The notes below the pieces were generated by a model. It searched no databases. It was not told the DNA's origin and saw nothing but the letters and a program-made list of their open reading frames with translations. Positions 1-11,400 of a stretch of DNA of 64,000 nucleotides are shown in pieces. Source of the DNA: Pelomonas caseinilytica (GTDB taxonomy: Bacteria > Pseudomonadota > Gammaproteobacteria > Burkholderiales > Burkholderiaceae_C). How positions within the stretch are numbered: position 1 is the first letter of the stretch; each line of letters opens with the position of its first letter. The DNA is taken from positions 62,001-126,000 of the forward strand of contig NZ_JAJTWT010000002.1 of NCBI RefSeq assembly GCF_021353235.1, written 5' to 3'. Position numbers and translations under genes: made by a program.

Positions 1-5
1 GCTCC

Positions 6-44
6 AAAAGAAAAATGCGCCGAATCCGCGAGGATTCGGCGCAT
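6..44 (-). terminator. Rho-independent terminator of the tRNA cluster
   Basis: A perfect 13-bp stem (15-27 paired with 32-44, four-base loop) is followed, on the minus strand, by a U-rich run (complement of the A-rich bases 6-15). It lies just downstream of the last tRNA of the leftward cluster, where the transcript should end. Confidence 0.85.
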
Positions 45-54
45 TGTCATTTAT

Positions 55-131
55 TGGCGGAGTGGACGGGGCTCGAACCCGCGACCCCCGGCGTGACAGG
101 CCGGTATTCTAACCAACTGAACTACCACTCC
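55..131 (-). tRNA. tRNA-Asp (GTC), distal copy
   Basis: 77 nt with encoded 3' CCA. The 7-bp acceptor stem GGAGTGG/CCACTCC, T-loop GTTCGAG and anticodon loop CTGTCAC with anticodon GTC are all visible on the minus strand. It is the last gene of the leftward cluster and is identical, as far as I can read, to the copy at 500-576. Confidence 0.97.
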
Positions 132-216
132 GCGTGGGATGAATCGATACCGTCTCTCGACAATACCCAAGCCCATCAAACTCGCCCGTCTTGCGACGGG
201 ATTACCAAAACAGGTT

Positions 217-292
217 TGGCGTCCCCTAGGGGATTCGAACCCCTGTAATCACCGTGAAAGGGTGGTGTCCTAGGCCTCTAGACGAAGGGGAC
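217..292 (-). tRNA. tRNA-Glu (TTC), distal copy
   Basis: 76 nt with encoded CCA. The acceptor stem begins GTCCCCT, the anticodon loop is CTTTCAC (anticodon TTC) and the T-loop is GTTCGAA. It lies between tRNA-Ala and tRNA-Asp, and the same three-gene order recurs upstream. Confidence 0.97.
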
Positions 293-347
293 TCAATTCA
301 AACATTCAAACCGCGTGCCACTCAAAAGAACCCATGAGCGGGTATTT

Positions 348-423
<76 letters not shown>

Positions 424-440
424 GCCGTTTGAACGGTTTC

Positions 441-471
441 ACAAAAGCAAACGGCCAATAAATTGGCCGTT
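441..471 (-). terminator. Terminator-like hairpin between the two tRNA cassettes
   Basis: A 9-bp stem AACGGCCAA/TTGGCCGTT (450-458 with 463-471) is followed on the minus strand by a T-rich stretch (complement of 441-448). It sits right after the tRNA-Asp at 500-576, so the upstream cassette may end, or be partly attenuated, here before the second cassette. Confidence 0.6.
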
Positions 472-499
472 CTTTATCGGGCGGACCCGAAGGAATCCT

Positions 500-576
500 T
501 GGCGGAGTGGACGGGGCTCGAACCCGCGACCCCCGGCGTGACAGGCCGGTATTCTAACCAACTGAACTACCACTCC
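500..576 (-). tRNA. tRNA-Asp (GTC), proximal copy
   Basis: 77 nt, anticodon GTC, encoded CCA, same sequence as the tRNA at 55-131. It is the third gene of the promoter-proximal Ala-Glu-Asp cassette. Confidence 0.97.
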
Positions 577-628
577 GCGTGGGATGAATTCGATACCGTC
601 TTTCGACAATATCCAAGCTCATCAAACT

Positions 629-704
629 TGGCGTCCCCTAGGGGATTCGAACCCCTGTAATCACCGTGAAAGGGTGGTGTCCTAGGCCTCTAGACGAAGG
701 GGAC
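629..704 (-). tRNA. tRNA-Glu (TTC), proximal copy
   Basis: 76 nt, anticodon TTC, encoded CCA, same sequence as the tRNA at 217-292. The spacer to the neighbouring tRNA-Asp is partly conserved between the two cassettes. Confidence 0.97.
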
Positions 705-757
705 TAAACCTTCGCAACTTGAACCGCGCGCCACCCAAAAGACCCGGCAGGGTATTT

Positions 758-833
<76 letters not shown>

Positions 834-930
834 GTGTGCTCCCGTTTTGATTTGTACGCCGGACCGTTGCCGGCCTTCATACTCATCGCTTCGTTTGCAG
901 CGCTGTTCAAGCGAGACCAAGAGTATATGA

Positions 931-2343
931 CTAATTTCGGACGCTTTGCAAGCGATCCAGCACTTTTTTCTTGTCGAAGTGCTCGAGGACCGCGTCCAGA
1001 CTCGGCGTTTGGGCACGACCGCACACCAGCACGCGCACAGGCACGGCCAGTTGCGGCATCTTGAGACCCGTTGCGGCCAGGGTTTCCTTCAACGCCTGCT
1101 GGATGGCGGCCTTGTTCCAGTCCGGCAAGGCAGACAGGCGCTCGGCCAGTGCCGCCAAGGCCGGGCGCACCGCCTCGGTGACGTGGGCCGCCAGGTCTTC
1201 GGCGGACGGCGCGGCCGGCGCGAAGTACATCGCCAGCCAGTCGGCCAAGGCTGCCACCGTCGCGCAGCGGTCCTTGAACAGGCCGAGCTTGGGCAGGACC
1301 TCGCCGGAGGCCACCTTGATGCCCTTGCCCGTCAGTTGGGCGACCACCAGATCCGCTAGGCGGCCTTCGTCGATCTGCTTGACGTAGTGGCCATTGACCC
1401 AGTCGAGCTTGGCGGGGTCCCACTGGGCAGGGCTGCGGGACAGGTGGGACCCGTCGAACCACGCCACCATCTGTTCGGCGGTGAAGAGTTCCTCGTCGCC
1501 ATGGCTCCAGCCCAGTCGGGCCAGGTAGTTCAGCATGCCTTCGGGCAGGTAGCCGTTGGCGGCGTAGTCCATCACGCTGACCGCGCCGCGGCGCTTGGAC
1601 AGCTTGAGGCCGTCGTCGCCCAGGATGATGGGCAGGTGGCCGAACCGCGGCAGCGGCGCCTCCAGGGCGCGGAAGATGTTGATCTGCCAGGGCGTGTTGT
1701 TGACGTGCTCGTCGCCGCGGAAGACGTGGCTGATGCGCATGTCCCAGTCGTCCACGACGACGGCGAAGTTGTAGGTCGGCACGCCGTCCTGGCGAACGAT
1801 GATGAGGTCGTCGATTTCCTTGTTGGCGATGGTGATCGGCCCCTTCACGAGGTCGTCCCAGGTTACCTCGCCGTCGACGGGGTTGGCAAAGCGGATCACC
1901 GGCTTCACGCCCTCGGGCGGCGCCGGCAGTTGCCTGCCCGGCTCGGGACGCCAGCGGCGGTCGTAGAGCGTTTTCTCGCCACGCGCACGCTGGGCCTCGC
2001 GCATGGCCTCCAGTTCCTGCGGTGTCGCGTAGCAGCGGTAGGCCTTGCCCTCGGCGATCAATTGCTCGACCACCGCCTGATAACGATCCAGTCGCTGCAT
2101 CTGGTAGACGGGACCTTCGTCGTAGCTCAGGCCCAGCCAGTTCATGGCGGCAATGATCTGGTCGACCGAATCCTGGGTCGAGCGGGCGACGTCGGTGTCC
2201 TCGATGCGCAGCACGAACTCGCCGCCGTGATGGCGGGCATAAGCCCAGGAGTACAGGGCCGTGCGGGCCGTGCCAAGGTGGAGAAAGCCGGTCGGCGACG
2301 GCGCGATGCGCGTGCGGACCTTGTCGAAAGCGTTGGAACTCAT
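931..2343 (-). CDS. gltX: Glutamyl-tRNA synthetase
   Basis: 470 residues, the usual length of a bacterial class I GluRS. It charges tRNA-Glu in the cytoplasm. The HIGH-type ATP site appears as PSPTGFLHLGTA near residue 15 and the KMSKS-type loop as KLSKRRG near residue 250. The start is the ATG at 2341-2343 (MSSNAFDK), whose first base overlaps the metZ stop (TGATG). The open frame continues upstream into metZ, but that part is only a shadow. It is the last protein gene of the leftward block, and its substrate tRNAs lie immediately downstream. Confidence 0.97.
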   Translation of the reverse strand: MSSNAFDKVRTRIAPSPTGFLHLGTARTALYSWAYARHHGGEFVLRIEDTDVARSTQDSVDQIIAAMNWLGLSYDEGPVYQMQRLDRYQAVVEQLIAEGKAYRCYATPQELEAMREAQRARGEKTLYDRRWRPEPGRQLPAPPEGVKPVIRFANPVDGEVTWDDLVKGPITIANKEIDDLIIVRQDGVPTYNFAVVVDDWDMRISHVFRGDEHVNNTPWQINIFRALEAPLPRFGHLPIILGDDGLKLSKRRGAVSVMDYAANGYLPEGMLNYLARLGWSHGDEELFTAEQMVAWFDGSHLSRSPAQWDPAKLDWVNGHYVKQIDEGRLADLVVAQLTGKGIKVASGEVLPKLGLFKDRCATVAALADWLAMYFAPAAPSAEDLAAHVTEAVRPALAALAERLSALPDWNKAAIQQALKETLAATGLKMPQLAVPVRVLVCGRAQTPSLDAVLEHFDKKKVLDRLQSVRN

Positions 2344-3566
2344 CAGGTCTTCAAGGTGGAAAGGCCGCGGAGCAGGTCGTCGCAGATATCGTCGACATGC
2401 TCCAGGCCGACGGCCAGCCGGATCAGGCCCTGGCCGATGCCGGCCGCCTGGCGCTGCGCCTCGGTGAGGCGGCCGTGCGAGGTCGTCGCGGGGTGGGTGA
2501 TGATGGTCTTGGTATCGCCGAGATTGGTGGCGATGGAGACAACGCGCGTGCTGTCGATGACGTGGAAGGCGGCCTGGCGGGCCGCTTCGGGCGAGTCGGC
2601 CTTCAGCTCGAACGACAGTACCGCCCCGCCCTGCCCACTCTGCTGGCGCATGGCCAGTTCGTGCTGCGGATGGGAGGGCAGCGACGGGCAGTACACGCGG
2701 GCGACCTCCGGGCGCGCCTCCAGCCACCGCGCCACCGCCAGGGCCTGCTCGCTCTGGGCCTTCATGCGCAGCGAGAGCGTCTCGAGGCCCTTGAGCACCA
2801 CCCAGGCGTTGAAGGGCGCCAGCGTCATGCCCACGGTACGAAGGATGGGGCCAAAGACGTCGCGGATGAGGCGGTTGGGGCCGCACAGGGCGCCCGCCAT
2901 CACCCGGCCCTGCCCGTCCATGTACTTGGTGGCCGAGTGCATGACGATGTCGGCGCCCATCTCCGCCGGCCTCTGCAGCGCCGGGGTGGCATAGGTGTTG
3001 TCCACGGCGAGGATGGCGCCCGCGGCGTGGGCGATGTCGGCCAGCGCGCCGATGTCGCAGACCTCGGTCAGCGGATTGGTCGGGGTCTCTGCGAACAGCA
3101 GTCGGGTCGTCGGCCGCAGGGCGGCACGCCATTCAGCCAGGTCGGTCTGGGAGACAAAGCTGGTCTCGACACCGAACTTGCCGAACTCCTTGGCGAAGAG
3201 GTTGATCGTGGAGCCGAACACCGAGCGCGAGCACACCACATGGTCCCCCGCCTTCAGCACGCCCATGCCCAGCAGCAGGATGGCGCTCATGCCGGTCGAC
3301 GTGGCGATCGCGCCCTCGGTGCCCTCCAGCGCGGCCAGGCGCGCCTCCAGGCTGCGCACCGTCGGGTTGCTGGTGCGCGAGTAGGTGAAGTCCTCGGAGT
3401 TGGAGAACTTGCGCGCCGAGGTCTCGGCATCGGGCTGGACGTAGGCCGTCGTCAGGAACAGGGCCTCGGAGTTCTCGCCGTGCTGGCTGGGCGGCAGGGC
3501 CGTGCGCACCGCCAGGGTCTCGGGGCGCAGGCCGTCCGGCAGCGGGCGGTGGATGGAATCGCTCAT
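2343..3566 (-). CDS. metZ: O-succinylhomoserine sulfhydrylase
   Basis: 407-residue PLP enzyme of the Cys/Met metabolism family. It forms homocysteine from an activated homoserine and sulfide, by direct sulfhydrylation for methionine synthesis. The PLP lysine lies in SATKYMDGQGR around residue 215, and the phosphate-binding loop STGMSA and the YSRTSNPT segment are present. The gene sits 3 bp after purF and overlaps gltX by one base, as in many betaproteobacteria where purF-metZ are adjacent. Family members using O-acetylhomoserine look similar, so the acyl group is inferred from context. Confidence 0.9.
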   Translation of the reverse strand: MSDSIHRPLPDGLRPETLAVRTALPPSQHGENSEALFLTTAYVQPDAETSARKFSNSEDFTYSRTSNPTVRSLEARLAALEGTEGAIATSTGMSAILLLGMGVLKAGDHVVCSRSVFGSTINLFAKEFGKFGVETSFVSQTDLAEWRAALRPTTRLLFAETPTNPLTEVCDIGALADIAHAAGAILAVDNTYATPALQRPAEMGADIVMHSATKYMDGQGRVMAGALCGPNRLIRDVFGPILRTVGMTLAPFNAWVVLKGLETLSLRMKAQSEQALAVARWLEARPEVARVYCPSLPSHPQHELAMRQQSGQGGAVLSFELKADSPEAARQAAFHVIDSTRVVSIATNLGDTKTIITHPATTSHGRLTEAQRQAAGIGQGLIRLAVGLEHVDDICDDLLRGLSTLKT

Positions 3567-3569
3567 CCC

Positions 3570-5081
3570 TCAGCCCTCACTCGCGCTTTGCAGGGCCAGG
3601 CGGCTGCGGGCGGCACCGTCTTCCTCGTCGCCCTGGGACACGCGCTGTTCGCGGATGGCGGCAAAGTCGGCCAGGCTCACGTCGCCCGTCACGTAGTGGC
3701 CGTCGAAGCAACTGGCCTCGAAGCCGGCCAGGCCGGGCTTCAGGGCAGCCACGACGCGCTTCATGGCGTCGACGTCCTGGTAGATGAGCGCGTCGGCCCC
3801 GATGTACTGACGGATTTCTTCGACGGAGCGGCCATGGGCGATCAGTTCCTCCTGCGTCGGCATGTCGATGCCATAGACGTTGGGGAAGCGCACCGGCGGC
3901 GCCGCCGAGGCGAGGTAGACCTTGCGGGCCCCGGCATCGCGGGCCATCTGCACGATCTCCTTGGAGGTGGTGCCGCGGACGATGGAGTCGTCCACCAGCA
4001 GTACGTTGCGGTTCTTGAACTCCAGGCCGATGGCGTTGAGCTTCTGCCGAACGCTCTTCTTGCGCGCACCCTGCCCCGGCATGATGAAGGTGCGGCCGAC
4101 GTAGCGGTTCTTCACGAAGCCTTCGCGGTAGGGCTTGCCGATGCGGTGGGCCAGTTGCATGGCCGAGGGGCGGCTGCTCTCGGGGATGGGGATGACCACG
4201 TCGATGTCCGTCGGCGGCATGGTCGAGATGACGCGCTGGGCCAGGGTCTCGCCCATGTTGAGCCGGGCCTGGTAGACGGAGATGCCGTCCATGACCGAGT
4301 CCGGCCGGGCCAGGTAGACGAACTCGAACATGCAGGGGTTGAGCGTGGGCTGGTCGTTGCACTGCTCCGTGTGGAGCTTGCCGTCCATGTCCACGAAGAG
4401 CGCCTCGCCGGGGGCCACGTCGCGCTCGAGCTGGTGGCCGGTGCCTTCCAGCGCCACGCTTTCGCTGGCCACCATGAAGTCGCCGCTGGCGCTGCGGCCG
4501 AAGCACAGCGGCCGGATGCCGAAGGGGTCGCGGAAAGCCAGCAGCCCCCAGCCGGCGATGAGGGCCACGACCGCATAGCTGCCCTTGATGCGCTTCTGCA
4601 CGGCGCGCACGGCCGAGAAGATCTCCTTGGGCGTCAGCGGCAGGTCGCGCGCGGCCAGCTCCAACTCGTGGGCCAGCACGTTGATCAGCACCTCGGTGTC
4701 GCTCTCTGTGTTGATGTGGCGGCGGTCCACCTCGAAGAGCTCCTCCTTCAGCGCGTGCGCATTGGTGAGGTTGCCGTTGTGCACCAGCACGATGCCGAAC
4801 GGCGCGTTCACGTAGAAGGGCTGAGCCTCTTCCTCGCTGTAGGCGTTGCCTGCCGTGGGGTAGCGCACCTGGCCGAGGCCGATGTTGCCCGGCAGGGCCC
4901 GCATGTTGCGGGTGCGGAACACGTCGCGCACCATGCCGCGCGCCTTGTGCATGAAGCACTTCTGGCCCTGCATGGTGACGATGCCGGCCGCATCCTGGCC
5001 GCGGTGCTGCAGCAGCAGCAGGGCGTCGTAGATGAGCTGGTTGACGGGGGAAGCGGCAAGGGTGCCGACGATGCCACACAT
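3570..5081 (-). CDS. purF: Amidophosphoribosyltransferase
   Basis: 503 residues. It catalyses the first committed purine step, making phosphoribosylamine from PRPP and glutamine. The protein begins MCGIVG, so Cys2 becomes the N-terminal nucleophile of the glutaminase domain after Met removal; [10 protein letters not shown] follows. The C-terminal phosphoribosyltransferase motif [13 protein letters not shown] is near residue 360. The start ATG is fixed by the required Met-Cys. It lies 10 bp after cvpA, the classic cvpA-purF pair. Confidence 0.97.
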   Translation of the reverse strand: MCGIVGTLAASPVNQLIYDALLLLQHRGQDAAGIVTMQGQKCFMHKARGMVRDVFRTRNMRALPGNIGLGQVRYPTAGNAYSEEEAQPFYVNAPFGIVLVHNGNLTNAHALKEELFEVDRRHINTESDTEVLINVLAHELELAARDLPLTPKEIFSAVRAVQKRIKGSYAVVALIAGWGLLAFRDPFGIRPLCFGRSASGDFMVASESVALEGTGHQLERDVAPGEALFVDMDGKLHTEQCNDQPTLNPCMFEFVYLARPDSVMDGISVYQARLNMGETLAQRVISTMPPTDIDVVIPIPESSRPSAMQLAHRIGKPYREGFVKNRYVGRTFIMPGQGARKKSVRQKLNAIGLEFKNRNVLLVDDSIVRGTTSKEIVQMARDAGARKVYLASAAPPVRFPNVYGIDMPTQEELIAHGRSVEEIRQYIGADALIYQDVDAMKRVVAALKPGLAGFEASCFDGHYVTGDVSLADFAAIREQRVSQGDEEDGAARSRLALQSASEG

Positions 5082-5091
5082 GGCGAAATCC

Positions 5092-5625
5092 TTAGTCTGT
5101 CGATGCCGCCTCAGATGGGGTCATCGAGCGGGAAACAAATCGGGCGACGGGCTCGGGCAACAGGGGCGCCACGTCGTGCAAAACGCTGGCCAGCACCGGT
5201 GCGGCCCGAGAGGCCCGCCACGGCGCCGACTCAGCCAGCGGCGAGGCGCCGATGACGAGCACCAGCAGCAGCGCGATGAAGATGCCGCGCAGCGCGCCGA
5301 AGCCGGCACCGCCCAGGCGGTCCAGCGGCGACAGCGGCGTGGCATGGATCAGCGCCTTGACCAGGCGCGAGGCCAGGCTCCAGACGATGAGCACGGCGAC
5401 GAAGGCCAGGGCGAGCGCCACGATGTGGACGACGGCGGGACCGAACTTGCCCTCCGGCAGCATGCCCTCGACCACCGGCGCGAGCGGCGGGGCTGCGAAA
5501 TACGCCACCACCCAGCCCGCCAGGGACATCACCTCGAACACCAGGCCGCGCCACAGGCCGATGCCGACGGAGATCAGCAACAGCACCGCCAGTGCGAGAT
5601 CGACCCAGCTCAGCGAGACGTCCAC
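5092..5625 (-). CDS. cvpA: CvpA family membrane protein
   Basis: 177 residues with four hydrophobic stretches, matching the CvpA/colicin V production family, an inner-membrane protein of uncertain function. The start codon is GTG ([10 protein letters not shown], with the first membrane helix directly after). It lies between a SPOR-domain gene 10 bp upstream and purF 10 bp downstream. This is the usual betaproteobacterial order folC-SPOR-cvpA-purF, so the genes probably share a transcript. Confidence 0.9.
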   Translation of the reverse strand: MDVSLSWVDLALAVLLLISVGIGLWRGLVFEVMSLAGWVVAYFAAPPLAPVVEGMLPEGKFGPAVVHIVALALAFVAVLIVWSLASRLVKALIHATPLSPLDRLGGAGFGALRGIFIALLLVLVIGASPLAESAPWRASRAAPVLASVLHDVAPLLPEPVARFVSRSMTPSEAASTD

Positions 5626-5635
5626 GGTACCCGGC

Positions 5636-6448
5636 TCACAGCGTCAGGATGGCGCCGGGCAGGCCGGCGCCCTTGAGCTTGGCCGCGGCCCGCTCGGCCT
5701 CGTCGCGGCTGGCAAAGGGCCCCAGCCGCACGCGCACCCGTCGGCCATCGGCCGTGTCCACCGCCTGGGCGTAGGTCTTGAGGCCCAGCTTTTCGACCTT
5801 GACGCGCACGTCCTGGGCCGTCTTGTTCTCGCCATAGGCGCCGACCTGGACGATGAAACGCGTGCCTCCCGCAGCCGCAGGGGTGGGCGTCTCCTTGCCC
5901 TCCAGCAGGGCTTGGGCGCGCGCGCCGTCGTTGGCGTGGGGCCTGGCCCGGTCGGCGGTCTTGTCGGCCGGCTTGTCCGCCACCTTCACGGGAGGCTTCT
6001 CGGCCGGCTTGTCCACCGGTCTCGCCGTCACGGGACGGTCGGTCGCGGGGGCCTTCTCCGCCACCTTGTCGGCGGCCTTCTCGACCGGTTTCTCGGCGAC
6101 CCGCTCGACCGGTGCCGGCGTGCTGGCCACCGGCTGGGGCGCCGTGACGGGCTCCGCTTGCGACAGCGGTTCGCGCGTGGGCACGGCCAAGGGCGGCGCG
6201 GTGTCCTTGCGGGGGATCTCGATGGGCAGGTCGACCGGAATCGGCCGGGGCTGGGTCTCGAAGATCAGCGGGAAGCCGACGACGCCGGCCGCCACCAGCA
6301 CGGCCGCGCCGATCAAGCGACGCCGGGCGCGCACGCGCAGCACCTGCACGTCGTCGGCGGCCGTGGCCTTGGCGCCGGACTTGGCCGATTTCTTGGGCGC
6401 CGCCGCGGCGGCGGCGTCATCGCGCTTGAGGAAGGAAAACAGGCCCAT
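5636..6448 (-). CDS. SPOR domain-containing cell division protein (DedD-like)
   Basis: 270 residues. The order is a short basic cytoplasmic N-terminus, one transmembrane helix around residues 44-66 (LIGAAVLVAAGVVGFPLIF), a long Pro/Lys/Glu/Ala-rich periplasmic linker with repeated KPAEK/KPVEK-like motifs, and a C-terminal SPOR domain from about residue 193 (RFIVQVGAYGENKTA to the end). SPOR domains bind denuded peptidoglycan at the septum. The gene sits between folC and cvpA, the place usually held by DedD-like proteins. Confidence 0.9.
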   Translation of the reverse strand: MGLFSFLKRDDAAAAAAPKKSAKSGAKATAADDVQVLRVRARRRLIGAAVLVAAGVVGFPLIFETQPRPIPVDLPIEIPRKDTAPPLAVPTREPLSQAEPVTAPQPVASTPAPVERVAEKPVEKAADKVAEKAPATDRPVTARPVDKPAEKPPVKVADKPADKTADRARPHANDGARAQALLEGKETPTPAAAGGTRFIVQVGAYGENKTAQDVRVKVEKLGLKTYAQAVDTADGRRVRVRLGPFASRDEAERAAAKLKGAGLPGAILTL

Positions 6449-6462
6449 CGGCGGCGGCTGGC

Positions 6463-7773
6463 TCAGTGGAGGGTGGGAGGCTCGGGCGCTGTGGCCCCGG
6501 CGGTCACGCGCGGGATGCCCTGCTGCAAGACGCCTCCCACGGTGTGGAAGGAACCGAAGACCAGGATTCTATCGGCCGCGGTCGCCCCGGCCGCCGCCGC
6601 GCGCAGGGCGTCCAGCGGCGTGGCATGGGTGTAGGTCGCGACGTCGGGAGGCGTCCTGAGGCCTGCGGCGAGGAAGGCCGCCTGCAATTCGTTGGCCGTC
6701 GCGGCCCGCGGCAGAGGCAGGTCGGTGAAATGCCAGACGTCCACCAGGGGCGCGATGCGGCCGAGGATGCCGGCGAGGTCCTTGTCCGCCATGGCGCCGA
6801 ACACGGCATGGGTGCGCGGGAAGAAGCCCATCTGGTCGAGGTTCTGCGCCAGCGCCGCCACGGCGTGCGGGTTGTGGGCCACGTCGAGCACGACGGCGGG
6901 CTGGCCGGCCAGCACCTGGAAGCGCCCGGGCAGTTCCACCAGCGCCAGGCCGGTGCGCACGGCCTGGGCGCTGATCGGCAGGCGGTCGGCCAGGGCCTCG
7001 AAGGCCGCGAGCACGCCCGCGGCGTTCAGCAACTGGTTGACGCCGCGAAGCGCCGGGTAGGCCAGGCCCGAATAGCGCTTGCTGCGGCCGACCCACTGCC
7101 ACTGCGTGCGGTCGCCGCTGAAGCTGAAGTCGCGCCCGAGCTGGCGCAGGTCGGCGTCGATCTCCTTCGCCCGCTCGGCCAGCGAGGCCGGCGGGACGGG
7201 GTCGCTCACGACCACCGGGTGGCCGGTGCGCATGATGCCGGCCTTCTCGCGGCCCACGCTCTCGCGATCTGGGCCGAGATATTCGGTGTGGTCCAGGTCG
7301 ATGCTGGTGATGACGGCGCAATCGGCGTCGATGACGTTGACGGCATCCAGCCGGCCGCCCAGGCCGACTTCGAGGATGACCAGGTCCAGCGCCTCGTGCT
7401 GCAGGCGCCGCATGATGGCCAGGGTGGTGAACTCGAAGTAGGTGAGCGTGACGTCGCCGCGCGCGGCCTCGACGGCCTCGAAGTGCGGCTCCAGGGACTC
7501 GGCGGCCACCGGCGCGCCGCCCACGCGGCAGCGCTCCTGGAAGTGCACGAGATGCGGCTTGATGTAGAGGCCCACGCGGTAGCCGGCATGCAGGGCGATG
7601 GACTCCAGCATGGCGCAGGTCGAGCCCTTGCCGTTGGTGCCGGCGACGACGATGGTCGGGCAGTCGAAGGCGATGGCGAGCCTGTCCTTCACCGCCTTGA
7701 CGCGGTCCAGCGTCATGTCGATGGTCTTGGGGTGCAGGCGCTCGCAGTGGGCGAGCCAGTCGTCAAGCGTCAT
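6463..7773 (-). CDS. folC: Bifunctional dihydrofolate synthase / folylpolyglutamate synthase
   Basis: 436 residues, Mur-ligase-like ATP-dependent enzyme that adds glutamate to dihydropteroate and to folates. The P-loop GTNGKGSTCAML lies near residue 46, followed by the Mg-binding and central-domain motifs (SIDLDHTEYLG, DVAHNPHA). The ATG at 7771-7773 (MTLDDWLAHCERL) is chosen over the in-frame TTG 18 bp upstream, because that TTG lies inside the T-rich tail of the accD terminator. It lies 14 bp upstream of the SPOR gene. Confidence 0.94.
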   Translation of the reverse strand: MTLDDWLAHCERLHPKTIDMTLDRVKAVKDRLAIAFDCPTIVVAGTNGKGSTCAMLESIALHAGYRVGLYIKPHLVHFQERCRVGGAPVAAESLEPHFEAVEAARGDVTLTYFEFTTLAIMRRLQHEALDLVILEVGLGGRLDAVNVIDADCAVITSIDLDHTEYLGPDRESVGREKAGIMRTGHPVVVSDPVPPASLAERAKEIDADLRQLGRDFSFSGDRTQWQWVGRSKRYSGLAYPALRGVNQLLNAAGVLAAFEALADRLPISAQAVRTGLALVELPGRFQVLAGQPAVVLDVAHNPHAVAALAQNLDQMGFFPRTHAVFGAMADKDLAGILGRIAPLVDVWHFTDLPLPRAATANELQAAFLAAGLRTPPDVATYTHATPLDALRAAAAGATAADRILVFGSFHTVGGVLQQGIPRVTAGATAPEPPTLH

Positions 7774-7782
7774 GGCGAGGTC

Positions 7783-7813
7783 CAAAAACAAAAGCCAGGC
7801 ACGGGGCCTGGCT
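7783..7813 (-). terminator. Rho-independent terminator after accD
   Basis: An 8-bp stem AGCCAGGC/GCCTGGCT (7793-7800 with 7806-7813, five-base loop) is followed on the minus strand by TTTTGTTTTT. It lies between the accD stop and the folC start, so the trp-accD transcript and the folC-purF transcript are probably at least partly separate. Confidence 0.85.
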
Positions 7814-7833
7814 CGCAGGTCGCAAACGCGCGG

Positions 7834-8706
7834 TCAGGCCACCGCATCGGCGCTCTGGCGCTGCAGCATGGCCAACTGGCGGGCAATGGTCTCGCGCAGC
7901 TGCCGGCGGTCGACGATCATGTCGATGGCGCCCTTCTCCATCAGGAATTCGGCCCGCTGGAAGCCGGCGGGCAGCTTCTCACGCACCGTGTTCTCGATGA
8001 CGCGCGGGCCGGCAAAGCCGATCAGCGCCTTGGGCTCGGCCAGCACGATGTCGCCGACGAAGGCGAAGCTGGCCGACACGCCGCCCATGGTCGGGTCCGT
8101 CAGGACGCTGATGTAGGGCAGCTTGGCCTTGGCCAGGCGGGTCAGCGAAGCATTGGTCTTGGCCATCTGCATCAGGCTCAGCAGGCCCTCCTGCATCCGC
8201 GCGCCGCCGGTGGCGGTGAAGCAGATGAAGGGCGTCTTCTGCTCGATGGCGGTCTCGACGCCGCGCACGAAGCGCTCACCGACGACCGAGCCCATGGAGC
8301 CGCCCATGAAGTCGAACTCGAAGCAGGCGGTCACCACCGGCACGCTCATGACGGCGCCGCCCATGACGATGAGCGCATCCGTCTCGCCCGTGGACTCCAG
8401 CGCTTCCTTCAGCCGGTCGGGGTACTTCTTGCTGTCCTTGAACTTGAGCGCATCGACCGGCAGCACCTCCTGGCCGATCTCGTAGCGGCCTTCGGGGTCG
8501 AGGAAGGCGTCCAGGCGGGCGCGCGCGCCGATGCGGTGGTGGTGCGAGCACTTGGGGCAGACGTTGATGTTCTGCTCGAGGTCGGTCTTGTAGAGCACCG
8601 TCTCGCAGCTCGGGCACTTGATCCACAGGCCCTCGGGCACCGTGCGGCGGTCCGCCGGATCGCCTTGCTGGATCTTGGGCGGCAGCAGTTTGTCGAGCCA
8701 ACTCAT
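7834..8706 (-). CDS. accD: Acetyl-CoA carboxylase carboxyltransferase subunit beta
   Basis: 290 residues, beta subunit of the carboxyltransferase that makes malonyl-CoA for fatty acid synthesis. The N-terminal C4 zinc ribbon (CPSC near residue 33 and CPKC near 52) distinguishes it from PccB-type proteins, and the crotonase-fold core carries GGARMQEG. The start ATG lies 2 bp after the trpA stop. The trpFBA-accD order is conserved in betaproteobacteria and suggests cotranscription. Confidence 0.97.
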   Translation of the reverse strand: MSWLDKLLPPKIQQGDPADRRTVPEGLWIKCPSCETVLYKTDLEQNINVCPKCSHHHRIGARARLDAFLDPEGRYEIGQEVLPVDALKFKDSKKYPDRLKEALESTGETDALIVMGGAVMSVPVVTACFEFDFMGGSMGSVVGERFVRGVETAIEQKTPFICFTATGGARMQEGLLSLMQMAKTNASLTRLAKAKLPYISVLTDPTMGGVSASFAFVGDIVLAEPKALIGFAGPRVIENTVREKLPAGFQRAEFLMEKGAIDMIVDRRQLRETIARQLAMLQRQSADAVA

Positions 8707-8708
8707 GG

Positions 8709-9508
8709 TCAGTCCTTCTTGTCGAGTGCAGCGCGGATCTCTCGGATGAAGGCCGCGCCGGTCAGGGCGACATTATCCAGCGGCTGGCGCTCCAGCAATT
8801 CGACCAGCTTCGAGCCGATGACGACGGCGTCCGACACCTCGGCCACCGCGCGCGCCGTGGCGCCGTCCCGGATGCCGAAACCCACGCCCACCGGCACGCT
8901 GACGTGGCGCCGGATGCGCGGCACCATGGCCGCCACGGCCCCGGTGTCCAGGTGCCCCGCGCCCGTCACGCCCTTGAGCGAGACGTAGTAGACGTAGCCG
9001 CTGGCAAGCCGGCCGACCTGCTCCATCCGGGCCTCGGTGGACGTGGGTGCCAGCAGGAAGATGGCATCCATGCCCGCGGCACGCAGCCGGGCGGTGAACT
9101 CCTCGCACTCCTCGGGCGGGTAGTCGACAATGAGCACGCCGTCCACGCCGGCTTCGCTCGCATCCTTGACGAAGGCCTCCAGGCCGTAGTGCTCCACCGG
9201 GTTGGCGTAGCCCATCAGCACCAGGGGCGTGGTGTCGTTGCGGGCGCGGAACTCACGCACGTAGCCGAGCACCTTGCGCAGGCCGATGCCCTGCTTGAGC
9301 GCCCGCTCGCCGGCGCGCTGGATGACGGGGCCGTCGGCCATGGGGTCGGAGAACGGCACGCCGAGCTCGATGACGTCGGCACCCGCCTCGGCCATGGCCA
9401 GCAGCAGGTCGACGGTGGCCGCCGGATGCGGGTCGCCCGCGGTGACGAAGGGGATCAGCGCCTTGCGGCCGGCGGCCTTCAGGGCCTCGAAAGTGGTGGC
9501 GATGCGGC

Positions 9509-9512
<4 letters not shown>
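8709..9512 (-). CDS. trpA: Tryptophan synthase alpha subunit
   Basis: 267 residues, TIM barrel that cleaves indole-3-glycerol phosphate. The catalytic residues are visible: Glu49 in [11 protein letters not shown] and Asp60 in MADGP. The phosphate-binding glycine segments GVGFGIRD and VVIGSKLV are in the C-terminal half. The ATG at 9510-9512 overlaps the trpB stop in an ATGA, indicating translational coupling of the two subunits. The same frame stays open well upstream inside trpB, but that extension is a shadow. Confidence 0.97.
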
Positions 9513-10762
<1,250 letters not shown>

Positions 10763-10770
10763 GGTTTTTC

Positions 10771-11400
10771 CTAGCGGGTCAGTTCGGCGTCGGCGCGGCG
10801 CACCGCGCGGCAGAACTGGTGGATCAGGTCGGCGCTCTTGATGCCCTTGGACACCTCGACGCCGGAACTCACATCAACGGCCCAGGGCCGCACCCGTGCG
10901 ATGCCATCGGCTACGTTGGCAGCACTCAACCCACCAGACAAAACGAGGCGAGAGCTGACGTTTGGAGGAACGAGTGACCAATCGAAGACCTTGCCGCCGC
11001 CGCCATAACCTTCGACGGGAGCGTCGAGCAGGATGGCCTGGGCGTTGGAAAAACGAGAACCGAAGTCTACCAAGTCGAAACCGGGCGTCACGGCCGCGGC
11101 GCGCAGATAGGGCCGCTCGGTGCGATCACAGTCGGCTGGCGTCTCGTCGCCATGGAACTGCACGAGCATGTTGGGCAGGGCCTCGAGACCGGCCTGCAGC
11201 TCCGCATCGGTCGCATTGACGAAAAGGCCCACCGGCGTGACGAAGGGCGGCAGCAAGCGCGCCAGCACCCTCGCCCGCTGCGGCGTCACGAAGCGCGCGC
11301 TCTTGGCATAGAAGACGAAGCCGACGGCGTCGGCACCGGCCTCGACCGCCGCTTCCACGTGGGCTTCCTGGCTGAGGCCGCAGATCTTGATTCGGGTCAT
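10771..11400 (-). CDS. trpF: Phosphoribosylanthranilate isomerase
   Basis: 209 residues, TIM barrel for the Amadori rearrangement in tryptophan synthesis. The N-terminal MTRIKICGL contains the catalytic cysteine in KICG, and the acidic partner is in [11 protein letters not shown]. The ATG at 11398-11400 overlaps the truA stop as ATGA and matches the family N-terminus; the frame has an extra in-frame start three codons upstream that would run further into truA. Confidence 0.96.
   Translation of the reverse strand: MTRIKICGLSQEAHVEAAVEAGADAVGFVFYAKSARFVTPQRARVLARLLPPFVTPVGLFVNATDAELQAGLEALPNMLVQFHGDETPADCDRTERPYLRAAAVTPGFDLVDFGSRFSNAQAILLDAPVEGYGGGGKVFDWSLVPPNVSSRLVLSGGLSAANVADGIARVRPWAVDVSSGVEVSKGIKSADLIHQFCRAVRRADAELTR

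Noticed and set aside
931-3132. Extended 733-codon frame including gltX
   Set aside because: Only the part from 2343 has synthetase motifs; the upstream part is out of frame with metZ.
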